A stretch of 64,000 bases of DNA from Cedecea lapagei (GCF_900635955.1 NZ_LR134201.1:1426001-1490000), one strand, 5' to 3'; shown: positions 27,845 through 37,123, numbered from the stretch's first letter. Numbers and translations: made by a program. The notes: generated from the sequence alone by a model not told the origin.

Positions 27845-28756
27845 ATGCGACTTTTAAACTGGCGACGCCAGGCCATAGTAAACGCGATGCCGGTGGTTCG
27901 CGCCGGGCAAATTCGTACCCCGTGGAGTGAATTTTTACGCCGCTTTCGCCAGCAGCCGGTGGCGATGACCGCCGGGCTGTTTGTGCTTTTGCTGATACTG
28001 GTTGCGCTGATAGCGCCGTGGATAGCGCCTTTTGATGCCGAAAACTACTTCGACTACGACAGGCTGAATGAGGGGCCGTCGGCCCTGCACTGGTTCGGCG
28101 TTGACTCGCTGGGGCGCGATATTTTTAGCCGTGTGCTGGTCGGGGCGCAAATTTCCCTCGCCGCCGGGGTCTTTTCGGTACTTATCGGCGCGCTTATCGG
28201 CACCTTCTTTGGTCTGCTTGCGGGCTATTACGAAGGCTGGTGGGACCGCATCATCATGCGTATTTGTGATGTGCTCTTCGCCTTCCCCGGCATCCTGCTG
28301 GCCATTGCCGTGGTAGCGGTGATGGGCAGCGGCATGACTAACGTGATTATAGCGGTAGCGATTTTCAGCATCCCGGCCTTTGCCCGCCTCGTTCGCGGCA
28401 ATACTCTGGTGCTGAAGCAGCAAACTTTTATTGAGTCTGCTCGTAGCATTGGTGCCCCGGATACGACTATTATCTTCCGACATATCCTGCCGGGAACCGT
28501 TTCGTCGATCGTGGTCTATTTTACGATGCGAATTGGTACCTCGATTATTTCTGCCGCCAGCCTCTCTTTTCTCGGCCTTGGCGCCCAACCTCCGACGCCG
28601 GAGTGGGGGGCCATGCTGAACGAGGCCAGGGCAGATATGGTCATCGCCCCGCACGTAGCTATTTTCCCGAGTCTCGCCATCTTTCTGACCGTGCTGGCGT
28701 TCAACTTACTGGGTGATGGGCTACGGGATGCGCTGGATCCCAAAATTAAAGGCTAA
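27845..28756 (+). CDS. gsiD: Glutathione ABC transporter permease GsiD
   Basis: DppC-type permease, 303 residues, about six helices. The first cytoplasmic segment, the SLGRDIFSRVLVGAQISL motif of DppC proteins and an EAA loop (TFIESARSIGAPDTTIIFRHILPG) are visible. It is the last gene of iaaA-gsiABCD; an outer-membrane protein gene follows after 36 bases on the same strand and may be co-transcribed. Confidence 0.95.
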   Translation: MRLLNWRRQAIVNAMPVVRAGQIRTPWSEFLRRFRQQPVAMTAGLFVLLLILVALIAPWIAPFDAENYFDYDRLNEGPSALHWFGVDSLGRDIFSRVLVGAQISLAAGVFSVLIGALIGTFFGLLAGYYEGWWDRIIMRICDVLFAFPGILLAIAVVAVMGSGMTNVIIAVAIFSIPAFARLVRGNTLVLKQQTFIESARSIGAPDTTIIFRHILPGTVSSIVVYFTMRIGTSIISAASLSFLGLGAQPPTPEWGAMLNEARADMVIAPHVAIFPSLAIFLTVLAFNLLGDGLRDALDPKIKG

Positions 28757-28792
28757 GCTGCGGCAGTACGTTAGTGGCCCTGGAGTAGAGAC

Positions 28793-29533
28793 ATGCGAAA
28801 GATAACCGGGGCACTTCTGCTAAGCCCGCTGCTGATTGCCACCTCCTGCCCGGCGGCCAGCTGGTCGCTGGGTGCGCAGGGCGGGCTCTATCAAACGCCT
28901 TATCAAACTCGCCATCAGCTGCGGTGGGCGCTGCCTTATGTCGGCTACGACGGTAAAACCTGGTATCTTGACGGCACAGAAGCCGGCTATAACTTTATCA
29001 ATACCGATACGCTGCTGCTGCGCGCGAAACTCTATTACTACGACACCCTGTACCGTGCGGATACCGGGCAAACGCCAGCGCTGCGAGGCCTGAGCAACCG
29101 CAACAGCACAATGATGGGCGGAATGACGATGCAGTACACCACGCCGGTGGGGGCATTTAGCGCGACGCTAGCGGGCGACACGCTGGGCGTCAGCAACGGC
29201 GTGACCGCTAATTCGGCCTGGATTGCAATGGCGCAATGGGGCGATTTCACGCTGGTTCCGGAAGCAGGAATGGATTTCTCTAATGCGCAAAATACGCGTT
29301 ACTACTATGGCATCTCTGAGAAAGAGTCGGTAAAAACGGGCCTGGCAGCATGGCGCCCGCAAAGCAGCATTGTGCCTTATGCGCAGCTTGCAATGAACTA
29401 TGCCTGGACGCCGCTGTGGAATACCTGGGCGCAGTTCACCCAGCGCTTCTACCCGAGCACTATCAGCGACAGCCCAATGGTGAATAAGAATAACCTGCGA
29501 GAATTAACGGTGGGGATGAGTTATACGTTTTAG
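28793..29533 (+). CDS. MipA/OmpV family outer-membrane protein
   Basis: 246 residues with a signal peptide (about 1-21, cleaved near SCPAAS). Alternating hydrophobic/aromatic strands and a C-terminal phenylalanine (ELTVGMSYTF) indicate a beta-barrel. Motifs such as LPYVGYDGKTWYLDGTEAGYNF and YYYGISEKES are those of the MipA/OmpV family, in which E. coli MipA scaffolds murein synthase with MltA. In E. coli this position between gsiD and rimO is taken by yliE and yliF; here they are absent. The specific role is unknown. Confidence 0.85.
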   Translation: MRKITGALLLSPLLIATSCPAASWSLGAQGGLYQTPYQTRHQLRWALPYVGYDGKTWYLDGTEAGYNFINTDTLLLRAKLYYYDTLYRADTGQTPALRGLSNRNSTMMGGMTMQYTTPVGAFSATLAGDTLGVSNGVTANSAWIAMAQWGDFTLVPEAGMDFSNAQNTRYYYGISEKESVKTGLAAWRPQSSIVPYAQLAMNYAWTPLWNTWAQFTQRFYPSTISDSPMVNKNNLRELTVGMSYTF

Positions 29534-29540
29534 GCGTTCT

Positions 29541-29632
29541 CACCCCTCACCCCATGGGGGCGAGGGAGAAAACAAGGATAGAGAGATTTTTTATTCCCTC
29601 TCCCTTGTGGGGAGAGGGTTAGTGTGAGGGGC
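29541..29632. repeat. GC-rich palindromic intergenic repeat (copy C)
   Basis: Two imperfect hairpins: CCCCTCACCCC / GGGGCGAGGG and CCCTCTCCC / GGGGAGAGGG, ending AGTGTGAGGGG. It fills the space between convergent MipA-type and rimO genes and may act as their terminator. Same family as copies A, B, D, E and F. Confidence 0.8.
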
Positions 29633-29637
29633 AAAAA

Positions 29638-30963
29638 TTAAACCACCGATCCCCACAGATCGTACTCATCCGCATTCTCAACCTTCACCCGGACCACGTC
29701 GCCTGGCTTCAGCTTCGTTTCACCGTTCAGATAAACCGCGCCGTCGATTTCAGGCGCGTCAGCCATGCTGCGGCCGATGGCGCCTTCTTCGTCTACTTCA
29801 TCAACCATCACCAGAATCTCGCGGCCTACTTTCTCCTGCAGGCGCTCGGCAGAGATCTTCTGCTGCAGCTGCATAAAGCGGTTCCAGCGCTCTTCTTTCA
29901 CTTCTTCCGGCACCTGGTCCGGCAGCTCGTTGGCTGTTGCGCCGTCAACCGGGCTGTACTTGAAGCAGCCAACGCGATCCAGACGCGCTTCCTTGAGGAA
30001 GTCGAGCAGCATCTCGAAGTCTTCTTCGGTTTCACCCGGGAAGCCGACAATAAAGGTCGAACGCAGGGTCAAATCCGGGCAGATTTCACGCCACTGCTTG
30101 ATGCGCTGCAGCTGGCGATCCGCAGAGCCAGGACGCTTCATCAGCTTCAGAATGCGCGGACTGGCGTGCTGTAGCGGGATGTCCAGGTACGGCAGGATTT
30201 TGCCTTCCGCCATCAGCGGGATCACATCGTCAACGTGCGGGTACGGGTAAACGTAGTGCAGACGAGTCCAGACGCCCAGCTTAGCGAGCTGCTCGCACAG
30301 GCTAACCATGCTGGTTTTGACCGGTGCGCCGTTCCAGAAACCGGTGCGGTGCTTCACGTCCACGCCGTAGGCAGAAGTATCCTGGGAGATGACTAACAGC
30401 TCTTTCACGCCGGCTTCTACCAGACGTTTTGCTTCAGCCAGGACGTCACCGATGGGACGGCTGTCCAGATCGCCACGCATCGACGGGATAATGCAGAAGG
30501 TGCAGCGATGGTTACAGCCTTCGGAAATTTTAAGATAAGCGTAGTGGCGCGGCGTGAGCTTTACGCCCTGTTCCGGGACAAGGCTCAGGAACGGGTTGTG
30601 CTGAGGTTTTGGCACGTAGTGGTGAACATGCTCCAGAACCTGCTCGTAGCTGTGAGGGCCAGTGATTTCCAGCACCTTCGGATGCACTTCACGGATCTGA
30701 TCCACTTTGGCACCCAGGCAGCCGGTAACAATCACCTTACCGTTTTCGTTCAGCGCTTCACCGATGGCTTCCAGTGATTCCTGCACGGCGCTGTCGATAA
30801 AGCCGCAGGTGTTGACGATAACCATGTCGGCGTCGTCATAGCTTGGCACCACGTCATAACCTTCGGTGCGCAGTTCAGTCAGGATGCGTTCGGAGTCCAC
30901 GAGGTTTTTCGGGCAGCCGAGGGAGACAAACCCGATACGGGGCTGTTGGGTCACATTGCTCAT
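29638..30963 (-). CDS. rimO: Ribosomal protein S12 methylthiotransferase RimO
   Basis: Radical-SAM enzyme, 441 residues as in E. coli, that adds a methylthio group to Asp89 of ribosomal protein S12. Domains: N-terminal UPF0004 (VSLGCPKNLVDSE, with cysteines for the second cluster), radical-SAM with CNHRCTFC (CxxxCxxC), and C-terminal TRAM. The sequence is highly conserved. It is convergent with the gsi side. Confidence 0.97.
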   Translation of the reverse strand: MSNVTQQPRIGFVSLGCPKNLVDSERILTELRTEGYDVVPSYDDADMVIVNTCGFIDSAVQESLEAIGEALNENGKVIVTGCLGAKVDQIREVHPKVLEITGPHSYEQVLEHVHHYVPKPQHNPFLSLVPEQGVKLTPRHYAYLKISEGCNHRCTFCIIPSMRGDLDSRPIGDVLAEAKRLVEAGVKELLVISQDTSAYGVDVKHRTGFWNGAPVKTSMVSLCEQLAKLGVWTRLHYVYPYPHVDDVIPLMAEGKILPYLDIPLQHASPRILKLMKRPGSADRQLQRIKQWREICPDLTLRSTFIVGFPGETEEDFEMLLDFLKEARLDRVGCFKYSPVDGATANELPDQVPEEVKEERWNRFMQLQQKISAERLQEKVGREILVMVDEVDEEGAIGRSMADAPEIDGAVYLNGETKLKPGDVVRVKVENADEYDLWGSVV

Positions 30964-31228
30964 AGCTTAAAAATTGTTCGATTATTAGAAGGATTAGGGC
31001 AGGGATTCTACAGAGGTTGATCGGGAATTTGTACTGGAGAATTGTGATTTGCTTTTTGTGCTCTTCCTGCCTCCGCCGACAGCGATCCCTTTAGCCATCA
31101 GCATTGCGTGAAAGTAATTCAGCTCTAAGCGCCATTTTCTCACTCCGATTTATCTCATTGCAGATTTTAATCCCTCCTTAAATCAACTACCTGGGCATAC
31201 CACTAAAATTGGTAGGTTTTGCGATAAG

Positions 31229-31263
31229 GATCGTTTTTATTTGATTGATAGATAAAAACGATC
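31229..31263. promoter_or_regulatory. 12-bp perfect inverted repeat upstream of the EAL-like gene
   Basis: GATCGTTTTTAT, an 11-base spacer and ATAAAAACGATC lie 33 bases before the ORF start at 31296. It could be an operator for a dimeric regulator or a leader hairpin; the sequence alone does not decide. The rest of the 333-base gap between rimO and this ORF (30964-31228) shows no gene. Confidence 0.5.
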
Positions 31264-31295
31264 AATTATCAGTAAGTTACGAAAAGTAAGGGAAT

Positions 31296-31880
31296 ATGAT
31301 GAACATGCACCATTGGGCGCTGCCGATCTCGACGTTAGATGGGCAACTTTTAGGGGTTGAACTGGAAACCCGCGTTGAAGTTAATGGCTGCCGTCTGTTG
31401 ATGACGCATGGAATGAAAGAGTCTGTTTTTAGCCACCCGCTTCGGGAGGCGCAAACGAGCTGGCTGAAAAAAAAAGCGGCCTGGTTTACCGACAATAATC
31501 TTTTCTGCGTGATAAAAGCTGAACCGGGCAGCCTTGAATACTCCGCGCCGTTTATAAAATATTTCAGCAGCAATAGCGATGAGCATGCGTCGTCAGAATT
31601 CTGGGTAGATGAAATGGGCGCCCGAAGCAGCAGCCCTCTGTCGCTGTTTGCCGAAGGCTGCGAAGTGGTTCGCTTCAATAAAGCTTTTACCGAACAGAAT
31701 ATTGACCGAATTATTTTCCCGGTTCTGCTCGATAACGTGCGGCGTCATTGCGATAAGATTATCGTGCCGGTGTATCAGCGCCAGTACCATACGATGCTAA
31801 AGAAAGCTGGCGTCTGGGCGGTGCAGGGGCAGTGCAGACCGGTACATTTCAGCCACTGCGAGCTGTTACTTTCTCGCTAA
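31296..31880 (+). CDS. Small protein with a possible degenerate EAL domain
   Basis: 194 residues, cytoplasmic. The N terminus (LPISTLDGQLLGVELETRVEV) resembles the start of an EAL domain. A late segment (EFWVDEMGARSSSPLSLFAEGCEVVRFNK) sits where EAL proteins have the DDFGTG-S-L block, and HCDKIIVPVYQRQYHTMLKKAGVWAVQGQ resembles the VEGVET...AQG block. The metal-binding EAL and DDFG residues are missing, so it is unlikely to cleave cyclic-di-GMP; a regulatory role like YdiV/STM1697 is possible. ATGs at 31296, 31299 and 31305 all follow AAGGGA; the second fits best. Weak overall identity makes this a fold-level guess. It precedes the biofilm gene bssR. Confidence 0.6.
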   Translation: MMNMHHWALPISTLDGQLLGVELETRVEVNGCRLLMTHGMKESVFSHPLREAQTSWLKKKAAWFTDNNLFCVIKAEPGSLEYSAPFIKYFSSNSDEHASSEFWVDEMGARSSSPLSLFAEGCEVVRFNKAFTEQNIDRIIFPVLLDNVRRHCDKIIVPVYQRQYHTMLKKAGVWAVQGQCRPVHFSHCELLLSR

Positions 31881-31976
31881 ACAGCATTAAACAGGAAAGA
31901 AAGAAGCCACGGTTTTTGTTCTGTTGACCATACTTTAGCTGTGGGTTACCCGATAGCTCACGAGGAGGATGGCACT

Positions 31977-32360
31977 ATGTCCAAACGTACGCTGAAACAC
32001 GATCTGCTGCAAAAGCTGCAGATTTCGAAGGGAGAAATAGCCACTTACCTGGCGATGAGAAAGGCTAAGGGATATATGTCGGTTAGCGAAAGCGAGCAGC
32101 TTCGCGCTAACTTACTTGCGCTATGCCATCGGTGTCACGACGCAGCATTTATGCTGCAGGCGAGCCTGATGGAGGATGAAAAGGATAATTTTCGCCATGC
32201 CGTGGAGGCGTGCTCATCGGTCGCGGTATGTCTGATGAGCGGGCGTAAAGATTGCCCGCAATACATCTCGGTGGACGCGGTGAAGCTTGAAGCCGGCCTG
32301 AAGCAACTCACTCAGGGCCTGAATGCCCTGGCAGCACGCGGGCAGGCCCTCGAAGCCTGA
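31977..32360 (+). CDS. bssR: Biofilm formation regulator BssR
   Basis: 127 residues, the size of E. coli BssR (YliH), with the shared core LRKAKGYMSVSES-like block (here MRKAKGYMSVSESEQLR) and VCLMSGRKDCPQYISVDAVKLE. In E. coli it represses biofilm and influences indole and AI-2 signalling. The ATG at 31977 follows a strong GAGGAGG site; a start 36 bases upstream lacks one. Followed by a clear terminator. The gene order rimO-bssR-yliI is as in E. coli. Confidence 0.92.
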   Translation: MSKRTLKHDLLQKLQISKGEIATYLAMRKAKGYMSVSESEQLRANLLALCHRCHDAAFMLQASLMEDEKDNFRHAVEACSSVAVCLMSGRKDCPQYISVDAVKLEAGLKQLTQGLNALAARGQALEA

Positions 32361-32371
32361 CCGACCAATCG

Positions 32372-32399
32372 CGGGGAGCCCTTTATGCTCCCCGTTCTT
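32372..32399 (+). terminator. Terminator after bssR
   Basis: CGGGGAGC / GCTCCCCG stem (32372-32379, 32387-32394) with a seven-base loop and TTCTT tail. Confidence 0.88.
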
Positions 32400-32474
32400 A
32401 ATGTTGTGTAAAAGCGATCGTTCGATTTTCCCCGGCGGCTACCCTTAACGGACAGGTAAATTCAGGAGATCGCC

Positions 32475-33593
32475 ATGACGCCGTTCCCGTCCCGCCCGCT
32501 TATCGCCGCTACGCTGCTTTTCTCTTCCACTTTTGCTCTTGCCGCAGAAACTAAAGTCGACGTCCTGCAAACCAACCTGCCTCATCCCTGGGCGCTGGAC
32601 TTTTTGCCCGATAACCAGGGCATGCTGATTACTCTGCGCGGCGGGGAGCTTCATCGCTGGCAGCAGGGCGAAGGATTATCGGAGCCGATTAGCGGCGTAC
32701 CTGTGGTCTGGGCTCACGGGCAGGGTGGTTTGCTTGACGTTGTGCTGGCGCCGGATTTCGCCAGCAGCCGCCGCGTCTGGCTTAGCTTTTCCGAAGGCGG
32801 CAGCGGCAATAAAGCGGGTACCGCCGTGGGATATGGCACGCTGAGCCAGGACATGAAGCGGCTGGAAAACTTTAAGGTGGTATTCCGCCAGACGCCAAAG
32901 CTCTCCACCGGCAACCATTTCGGCGGGCGTATGGCGTTTGACGATAAAGGCCACCTTTTTATCGCCCTCGGGGAAAACAACGAGCGTGCTACCGCGCAGG
33001 ATCTCGATAAGCTGCAGGGGAAAGTGGTCCGCCTTAATGCGGACGGTACCGTGCCGCAGGACAACCCGTTTGTCGGCAAACAGGGCGTGCGGCCTGAAAT
33101 CTGGTCCTACGGTCACCGTAACCCTCAGGGATTAGCCATCAATCCGGTTAACGGCGAGCTCTGGTTAAACGAGCACGGACCAAGGGGCGGAGATGAAATC
33201 AACATCCCGCAGGCGGGTAAAAACTACGGCTGGCCGCTTGCCACCTGGGGCGTTAACTACAGCGGACTTAAGATCCCGGAAGCAAAAGGCGGAGAAGTCG
33301 AGGGCACGGAACAGCCGGCTCATTACTGGAAAGTCTCCCCGGCGATAAGCGGCATGGCGTTTTATCAGTCCGGGACGTTCCCGCAGTGGAAAGGCAAGCT
33401 GTTTATCGGCGCGCTTAAAGAAAAGAATCTGATAGAGCTGACGCTCAGCGGCGATAAGGTAACAAACGAGCAGCGGCTGCTGGGCGATCGTAAAAAGCGC
33501 ATCCGCGATGTGCGCGTCGGCCCGGACGGCTATCTCTATGTCCTGACCGACGAATCTGACGGAGAGCTGCTAAAGCTAAGCCCGTCAGCTTAA
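32475..33593 (+). CDS. yliI: PQQ-dependent aldose sugar dehydrogenase YliI (Asd)
   Basis: Periplasmic soluble aldose dehydrogenase with a six-bladed beta-propeller binding pyrroloquinoline quinone. 372 residues; signal peptide about 1-22 (TFALAAE). Family motifs: NLPHPWALDFLPD, GGRMAFDDKGHLFIALGENN, SYGHRNPQGLAINP and LNEHGPRGGDEIN. Enzymes of this type oxidise aldoses when PQQ is supplied; no PQQ synthesis genes are visible in the window. Its end overlaps the convergent gstB by nine bases. Confidence 0.93.
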   Translation: MTPFPSRPLIAATLLFSSTFALAAETKVDVLQTNLPHPWALDFLPDNQGMLITLRGGELHRWQQGEGLSEPISGVPVVWAHGQGGLLDVVLAPDFASSRRVWLSFSEGGSGNKAGTAVGYGTLSQDMKRLENFKVVFRQTPKLSTGNHFGGRMAFDDKGHLFIALGENNERATAQDLDKLQGKVVRLNADGTVPQDNPFVGKQGVRPEIWSYGHRNPQGLAINPVNGELWLNEHGPRGGDEINIPQAGKNYGWPLATWGVNYSGLKIPEAKGGEVEGTEQPAHYWKVSPAISGMAFYQSGTFPQWKGKLFIGALKEKNLIELTLSGDKVTNEQRLLGDRKKRIRDVRVGPDGYLYVLTDESDGELLKLSPSA

Positions 33594-34211
33594 TGGGATC
33601 ATAATGACTTTCTGGAATGCCGGGCGCTGGGTCAATTGCTGGTACCAGCGCTGGAGGTTAGGCACCGCATCCCAGGGAATATCGAGGTTCAGCAGGCTGT
33701 AAATTTGCGGGCCAAAGGCAATGTCGCCGGTGCCGAACTCTTCTCCACCGAGCCACGGTTGTTTTGCCAGTTCGGCATCGGCGATGGCAAACAGCTTGTT
33801 GCAGGCAACGACACCGCGCTCAATTTGCTCCTGGCTCCGCTGTTCTTCCGGCAGGCGTACCAGATTGAAGAAGACGTCGCGGTATGGGCCGGACACCGCC
33901 GTCGCCGACCAGTCCATCCATTTCTCCCCTTTGGCACGCTCCGCAGGGGAGTTTACCCACAGCGAATCACGGCCATACTCTGCGGCCAGGTAGCGCACGA
34001 TCGTATTGGATTCCCAAAGCGTCAGTTCATGGGCATCATCATGAATACACGGCACCAGCCCATTCGGGTTCATCGCCAGATACTCTGCGTCGTGCGTCAG
34101 GCCAAATTTCCCCCCGGCCGGTACTGAGCGGTACGGCAGCTGCAGCTCTTCCAGACACCACAGGACTTTTTTAACATTAGTGGAATTATCTCTGCCCCAA
34201 ACGGTAATCAT
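33585..34211 (-). CDS. gstB: Glutathione S-transferase GstB
   Basis: 208 residues. N-terminal thioredoxin-like domain (MITVWGRDNSTNVKKVLWCLEEL) with NPNGLVPCI and WESNTIVRYLA for the glutathione site, and a C-terminal helical domain ending QLTQRPAFQKVIMIP. E. coli GstB acts on bromoacetate-type halides. Start ATG at 34211 as in E. coli; the longer frame starting at 34283 is not supported by homology. Tail-to-tail overlap of nine bases with yliI. Confidence 0.93.
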   Translation of the reverse strand: MITVWGRDNSTNVKKVLWCLEELQLPYRSVPAGGKFGLTHDAEYLAMNPNGLVPCIHDDAHELTLWESNTIVRYLAAEYGRDSLWVNSPAERAKGEKWMDWSATAVSGPYRDVFFNLVRLPEEQRSQEQIERGVVACNKLFAIADAELAKQPWLGGEEFGTGDIAFGPQIYSLLNLDIPWDAVPNLQRWYQQLTQRPAFQKVIMIPLS

Positions 34212-34460
34212 GATGGTTCCTTTTTTTGCAGGTAGGGGTTGAGTATCGCCTGTTCGGCTCGTAAAAACACCACGGTATCTCAACCAAAGTTAAAAAAATT
34301 AACCTGACGGCGGCAACTCGCCCAGTTATCGAATAAACTTAACAAACTTTACCAACTCTATGTTTCTTTAAGTGGATTCGTGGGTTATTACTCACATCCT
34401 GACATTAGGGTGGCGGTGCGCGCCGTGAATTTTTTTAAGAATGGATACTCAGGTGGTTTT

Positions 34461-35666
34461 ATGAAGAGCTTGCAAATGCCTGCAACACTACGTGGTTTAG
34501 TCGCAGGGACAACCCTGCTGCTGATAGCGGCTCCTGCGCTGAGCGCTGAGCAGACCGCAGATGCTCCCCAGGTCGATGCAAAAGCCTGGATTTTGATGGA
34601 TTACGCCAGTGGTAAAGTGCTGGCGGAGGGGAATGCCGACGACAAGCTCGATCCGGCAAGCCTGACCAAGCTGATGACCAGCTACGTGGTAGGGCAGGCG
34701 TTAAAAGCAGGTAAAATTCACCTGACGGACATGGTCACCGTCGGGAAGGATGCCTGGGCCACCGGCAACCCGGTGCTGCGCGGTTCTTCGCTGATGTTCC
34801 TGAAGCCGGGCGACAAAGTCTCGGTGGAAGACCTGAATAAAGGCGTTATCATTCAGTCCGGGAACGACGCCAGCATCGCCATTGCCGACTACGTGGCGGG
34901 TAGCCAGGATTCGTTCGTCAGCCTGATGAACAACTACGCACAGAAGCTCAACCTTACTAATACCACCTTTAAAACCGTGCACGGCCTCGATGCGCCGGGC
35001 CAGTTCAGTACTGCCCGAGACATGGCCCTGCTCGGGCGTGCGCTGGTTCATGACGTGCCGGACGAGTATGCAGTTCACAAAGAGAAAGAGTTCACCTTCA
35101 ACAATATCAAGCAGCCAAACCGTAACCGCCTGCTGTGGAGCTCTAACCTTAACGTTGACGGGATGAAAACCGGCACGACCGAAGGAGCGGGCTATAACTT
35201 AGTCGCCTCGGCCACCTCCGGCGATATGCGCCTGATTTCCGTGGTGCTGGGGACAAAAACCGACCGCATCCGTTTTAACGAGAGTGAAAAGCTGCTGACC
35301 TGGGGCTTCCGCTTCTTCGAAACCGTGACGCCGATTAAGCCGGACGCCACTTTCGTGACTCAGCGAGTCTGGTTTGGCGATAAGAGCGAAGTTAATCTTG
35401 GCGCGGGTGAGGGCGGCTCGGTGACTATTCCTCGCGGTCAGCTGAAAAACCTGAAGGCCAGCTTTACCCTGAATGAGCCACAGCTTACCGCGCCGCTGAA
35501 AAAGGGCCAGGCCGTGGGCACCATCGACTTCCAGCTTAACGGTAAATCCATTGAGCAGCGTCCGCTGCTGGTGATGGAGCCGGTCGAAGAGGGCGGTTTC
35601 TTCAGCCGCATGTGGGACTTTGTGCTGATGAAGTTCCACAGCTGGTTCGGCAGCTGGTTCTCTTAA
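34461..35666 (+). CDS. dacC: D-alanyl-D-alanine carboxypeptidase PBP6
   Basis: Low-molecular-weight penicillin-binding protein that trims the terminal D-alanine of peptidoglycan stem peptides. 401 residues. Signal peptide (about 1-29), SxxK motif S67-LTK, SGN near residue 133 and KTG in MKTGTTEGAG, then a PBP5_C domain and a C-terminal amphipathic helix for membrane anchoring (FVLMKFHSWFGSWFS). Start ATG at 34461, near-identical to E. coli over the mature part. Convergent with deoR. Confidence 0.96.
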   Translation: MKSLQMPATLRGLVAGTTLLLIAAPALSAEQTADAPQVDAKAWILMDYASGKVLAEGNADDKLDPASLTKLMTSYVVGQALKAGKIHLTDMVTVGKDAWATGNPVLRGSSLMFLKPGDKVSVEDLNKGVIIQSGNDASIAIADYVAGSQDSFVSLMNNYAQKLNLTNTTFKTVHGLDAPGQFSTARDMALLGRALVHDVPDEYAVHKEKEFTFNNIKQPNRNRLLWSSNLNVDGMKTGTTEGAGYNLVASATSGDMRLISVVLGTKTDRIRFNESEKLLTWGFRFFETVTPIKPDATFVTQRVWFGDKSEVNLGAGEGGSVTIPRGQLKNLKASFTLNEPQLTAPLKKGQAVGTIDFQLNGKSIEQRPLLVMEPVEEGGFFSRMWDFVLMKFHSWFGSWFS

Positions 35667-35669
35667 GGA

Positions 35670-36434
35670 CTACCACTCCAGCAGCAGGTTTTCCGCCGCG
35701 GCAAAGTCTATAAACTCCGCGGCGGGCGCCCGGTTGCTGATAATCGTTTCAAACGCCGTCAGCGGCCCCATGCAGGCGGCGCGTACCTTGCCAAACTTGG
35801 TCTCATCCACCACCAGAATATTCCGCTGGGCCATGCTCAACGCCCAATGCTTTACCGGCAGCTCATCAAGATTGTAGCAGGTTGCGCCGTGACGCAGATG
35901 CACGCCTGCCGCCGATAAGAACGCAATATCCGGGCAGACATTCCCCAGACACTCCTGAAAGTTGATCGGCTTAAAAATCGCGTTGCTGGCGTGAAACTCG
36001 CCGCCGCTTAAAATTACCCGGCAGTTGGGCTTATCCTGCAGCGCCAGAAAGGTGTTGAGGGAATAGCACAGGCCGGTAAACGGCAGCTCATCGTCAAGGG
36101 CGTCGATAATGTAAGGCGTGGTCGTCCCGCAGTCGAAGAAGACGGTTTGATGCGGCTGAACGTGCTGTGCAGCAAGCCGCGCGGCGTGGCGCTTCTCTTC
36201 CACCTGACGCGTTTTTTCATCGCTCAGCAGATAGTGGCTCGCCCCGGCGCTGCGAGGCTCCAGCATCACATAGCCGCCCAGCAGAACGACCTGGCCCGGC
36301 TCGCCGTTAAGATCGCGGCGGATGGTCATTTCGGACACGCCGAGCAGCTGCGCGGCCTCTTTCAGATGAATTTTATCGCTGCGCTTCAGCGCCTGTAGCA
36401 GGCGGTTGATGCGCTCGTCACGGCGGGTTTCCAT
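35670..36434 (-). CDS. deoR: Deoxyribose operon repressor DeoR
   Basis: 254-residue DeoR-family repressor. HTH about residues 19-39 (KEAAQLLGVSEMTIRRDLN) and a sugar-phosphate-sensing domain (FFDCGTTTPYIIDAL; SLNTFLAL; HASNAIFKP). In E. coli it represses deoCABD and nupG/tsx in answer to deoxyribose-5-phosphate. The gene order dacC-deoR-ybjG matches E. coli. Confidence 0.95.
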   Translation of the reverse strand: METRRDERINRLLQALKRSDKIHLKEAAQLLGVSEMTIRRDLNGEPGQVVLLGGYVMLEPRSAGASHYLLSDEKTRQVEEKRHAARLAAQHVQPHQTVFFDCGTTTPYIIDALDDELPFTGLCYSLNTFLALQDKPNCRVILSGGEFHASNAIFKPINFQECLGNVCPDIAFLSAAGVHLRHGATCYNLDELPVKHWALSMAQRNILVVDETKFGKVRAACMGPLTAFETIISNRAPAAEFIDFAAAENLLLEW

Positions 36435-36451
36435 AGGCCTTTCTGCGTTTA

Positions 36452-36480
36452 TCCCCTCGCCCCTGGAGGGAGAGGGGGGA
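36452..36480. repeat. Short GC-rich palindromic repeat (copy D)
   Basis: TCCCCTCGCCCCTGGAGGGAGAGGGGGGA has one imperfect hairpin of the CCCTC/GAGGG family. It lies between the same-strand genes ybjG and deoR and seems a half-size copy of the others. Confidence 0.65.
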
Positions 36481-36514
36481 GTTAAGTTAACGCATCTTAC
36501 CTGCGGAAAAAAGC

Positions 36515-37123
36515 TTAGTCACGCACCCAGCCTTTGCGAATTGGCAGTGAGAAACAGAAGCGGTAAATCTGGTGCAGGCGCTGGTGGATTTGCTGCCCGC
36601 GCAGGTTCCAGACAATCTGCGACAGCAGGCAAGCGCTCATTCCGACCAGCAGACCGCCGAGCATATCCAGCGGCCAGTGTACGCCAAGGTAAACGCGTGA
36701 CCAGGCAATGGCACAGCCGATAGCAAACAGCACAACGCCTGACCAGATACGGTGCCAGCACAGGAACGCCAGCGCAAAGGTGAAAATCACCGTGCCGTGG
36801 TCGCTCGGGAAGGAGTCGTCAGGGGCGTGGTGCAGGAAGTTGTAGCCAAGTCCGACCATGAAAGGTCGAGGATGCGGGAACAGCTGCCCGATAATCCATG
36901 AAAGCGCCACGCTAATCACCAGGGCCATCCCCGTTTTAATGACCACCTGACGCTGGGCGGACATCTGTTTGCGCTGGCCCCATAGCCAAAGCACGACGAT
37001 CAGCAGTGGGACGATGCTGATCAGGTCTCTGGCGAAGAATATCGCCAGCTTAATTACCCACTCCGGCGACGACGGGGTGGCATTAATGAGCAAAAACAGA
37101 TTCTGGTTGAGCGTTTCCATCAT
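36515..37123 (-). CDS. ybjG: Undecaprenyl-diphosphatase YbjG
   Basis: PAP2-family membrane phosphatase (202 residues) that dephosphorylates undecaprenyl pyrophosphate to recycle lipid carrier for peptidoglycan. The phosphatase signature is visible as DSFPSDHGT and SRVYLGVHWPLDM; several membrane helices. The N terminus METLNQNLFLLINAT and C terminus LPIRKGWVRD match E. coli. Its start codon overlaps the corrected end of the upstream PAP2 gene (TCATGATGG), suggesting coupled translation. Confidence 0.93.
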   Translation of the reverse strand: MMETLNQNLFLLINATPSSPEWVIKLAIFFARDLISIVPLLIVVLWLWGQRKQMSAQRQVVIKTGMALVISVALSWIIGQLFPHPRPFMVGLGYNFLHHAPDDSFPSDHGTVIFTFALAFLCWHRIWSGVVLFAIGCAIAWSRVYLGVHWPLDMLGGLLVGMSACLLSQIVWNLRGQQIHQRLHQIYRFCFSLPIRKGWVRD

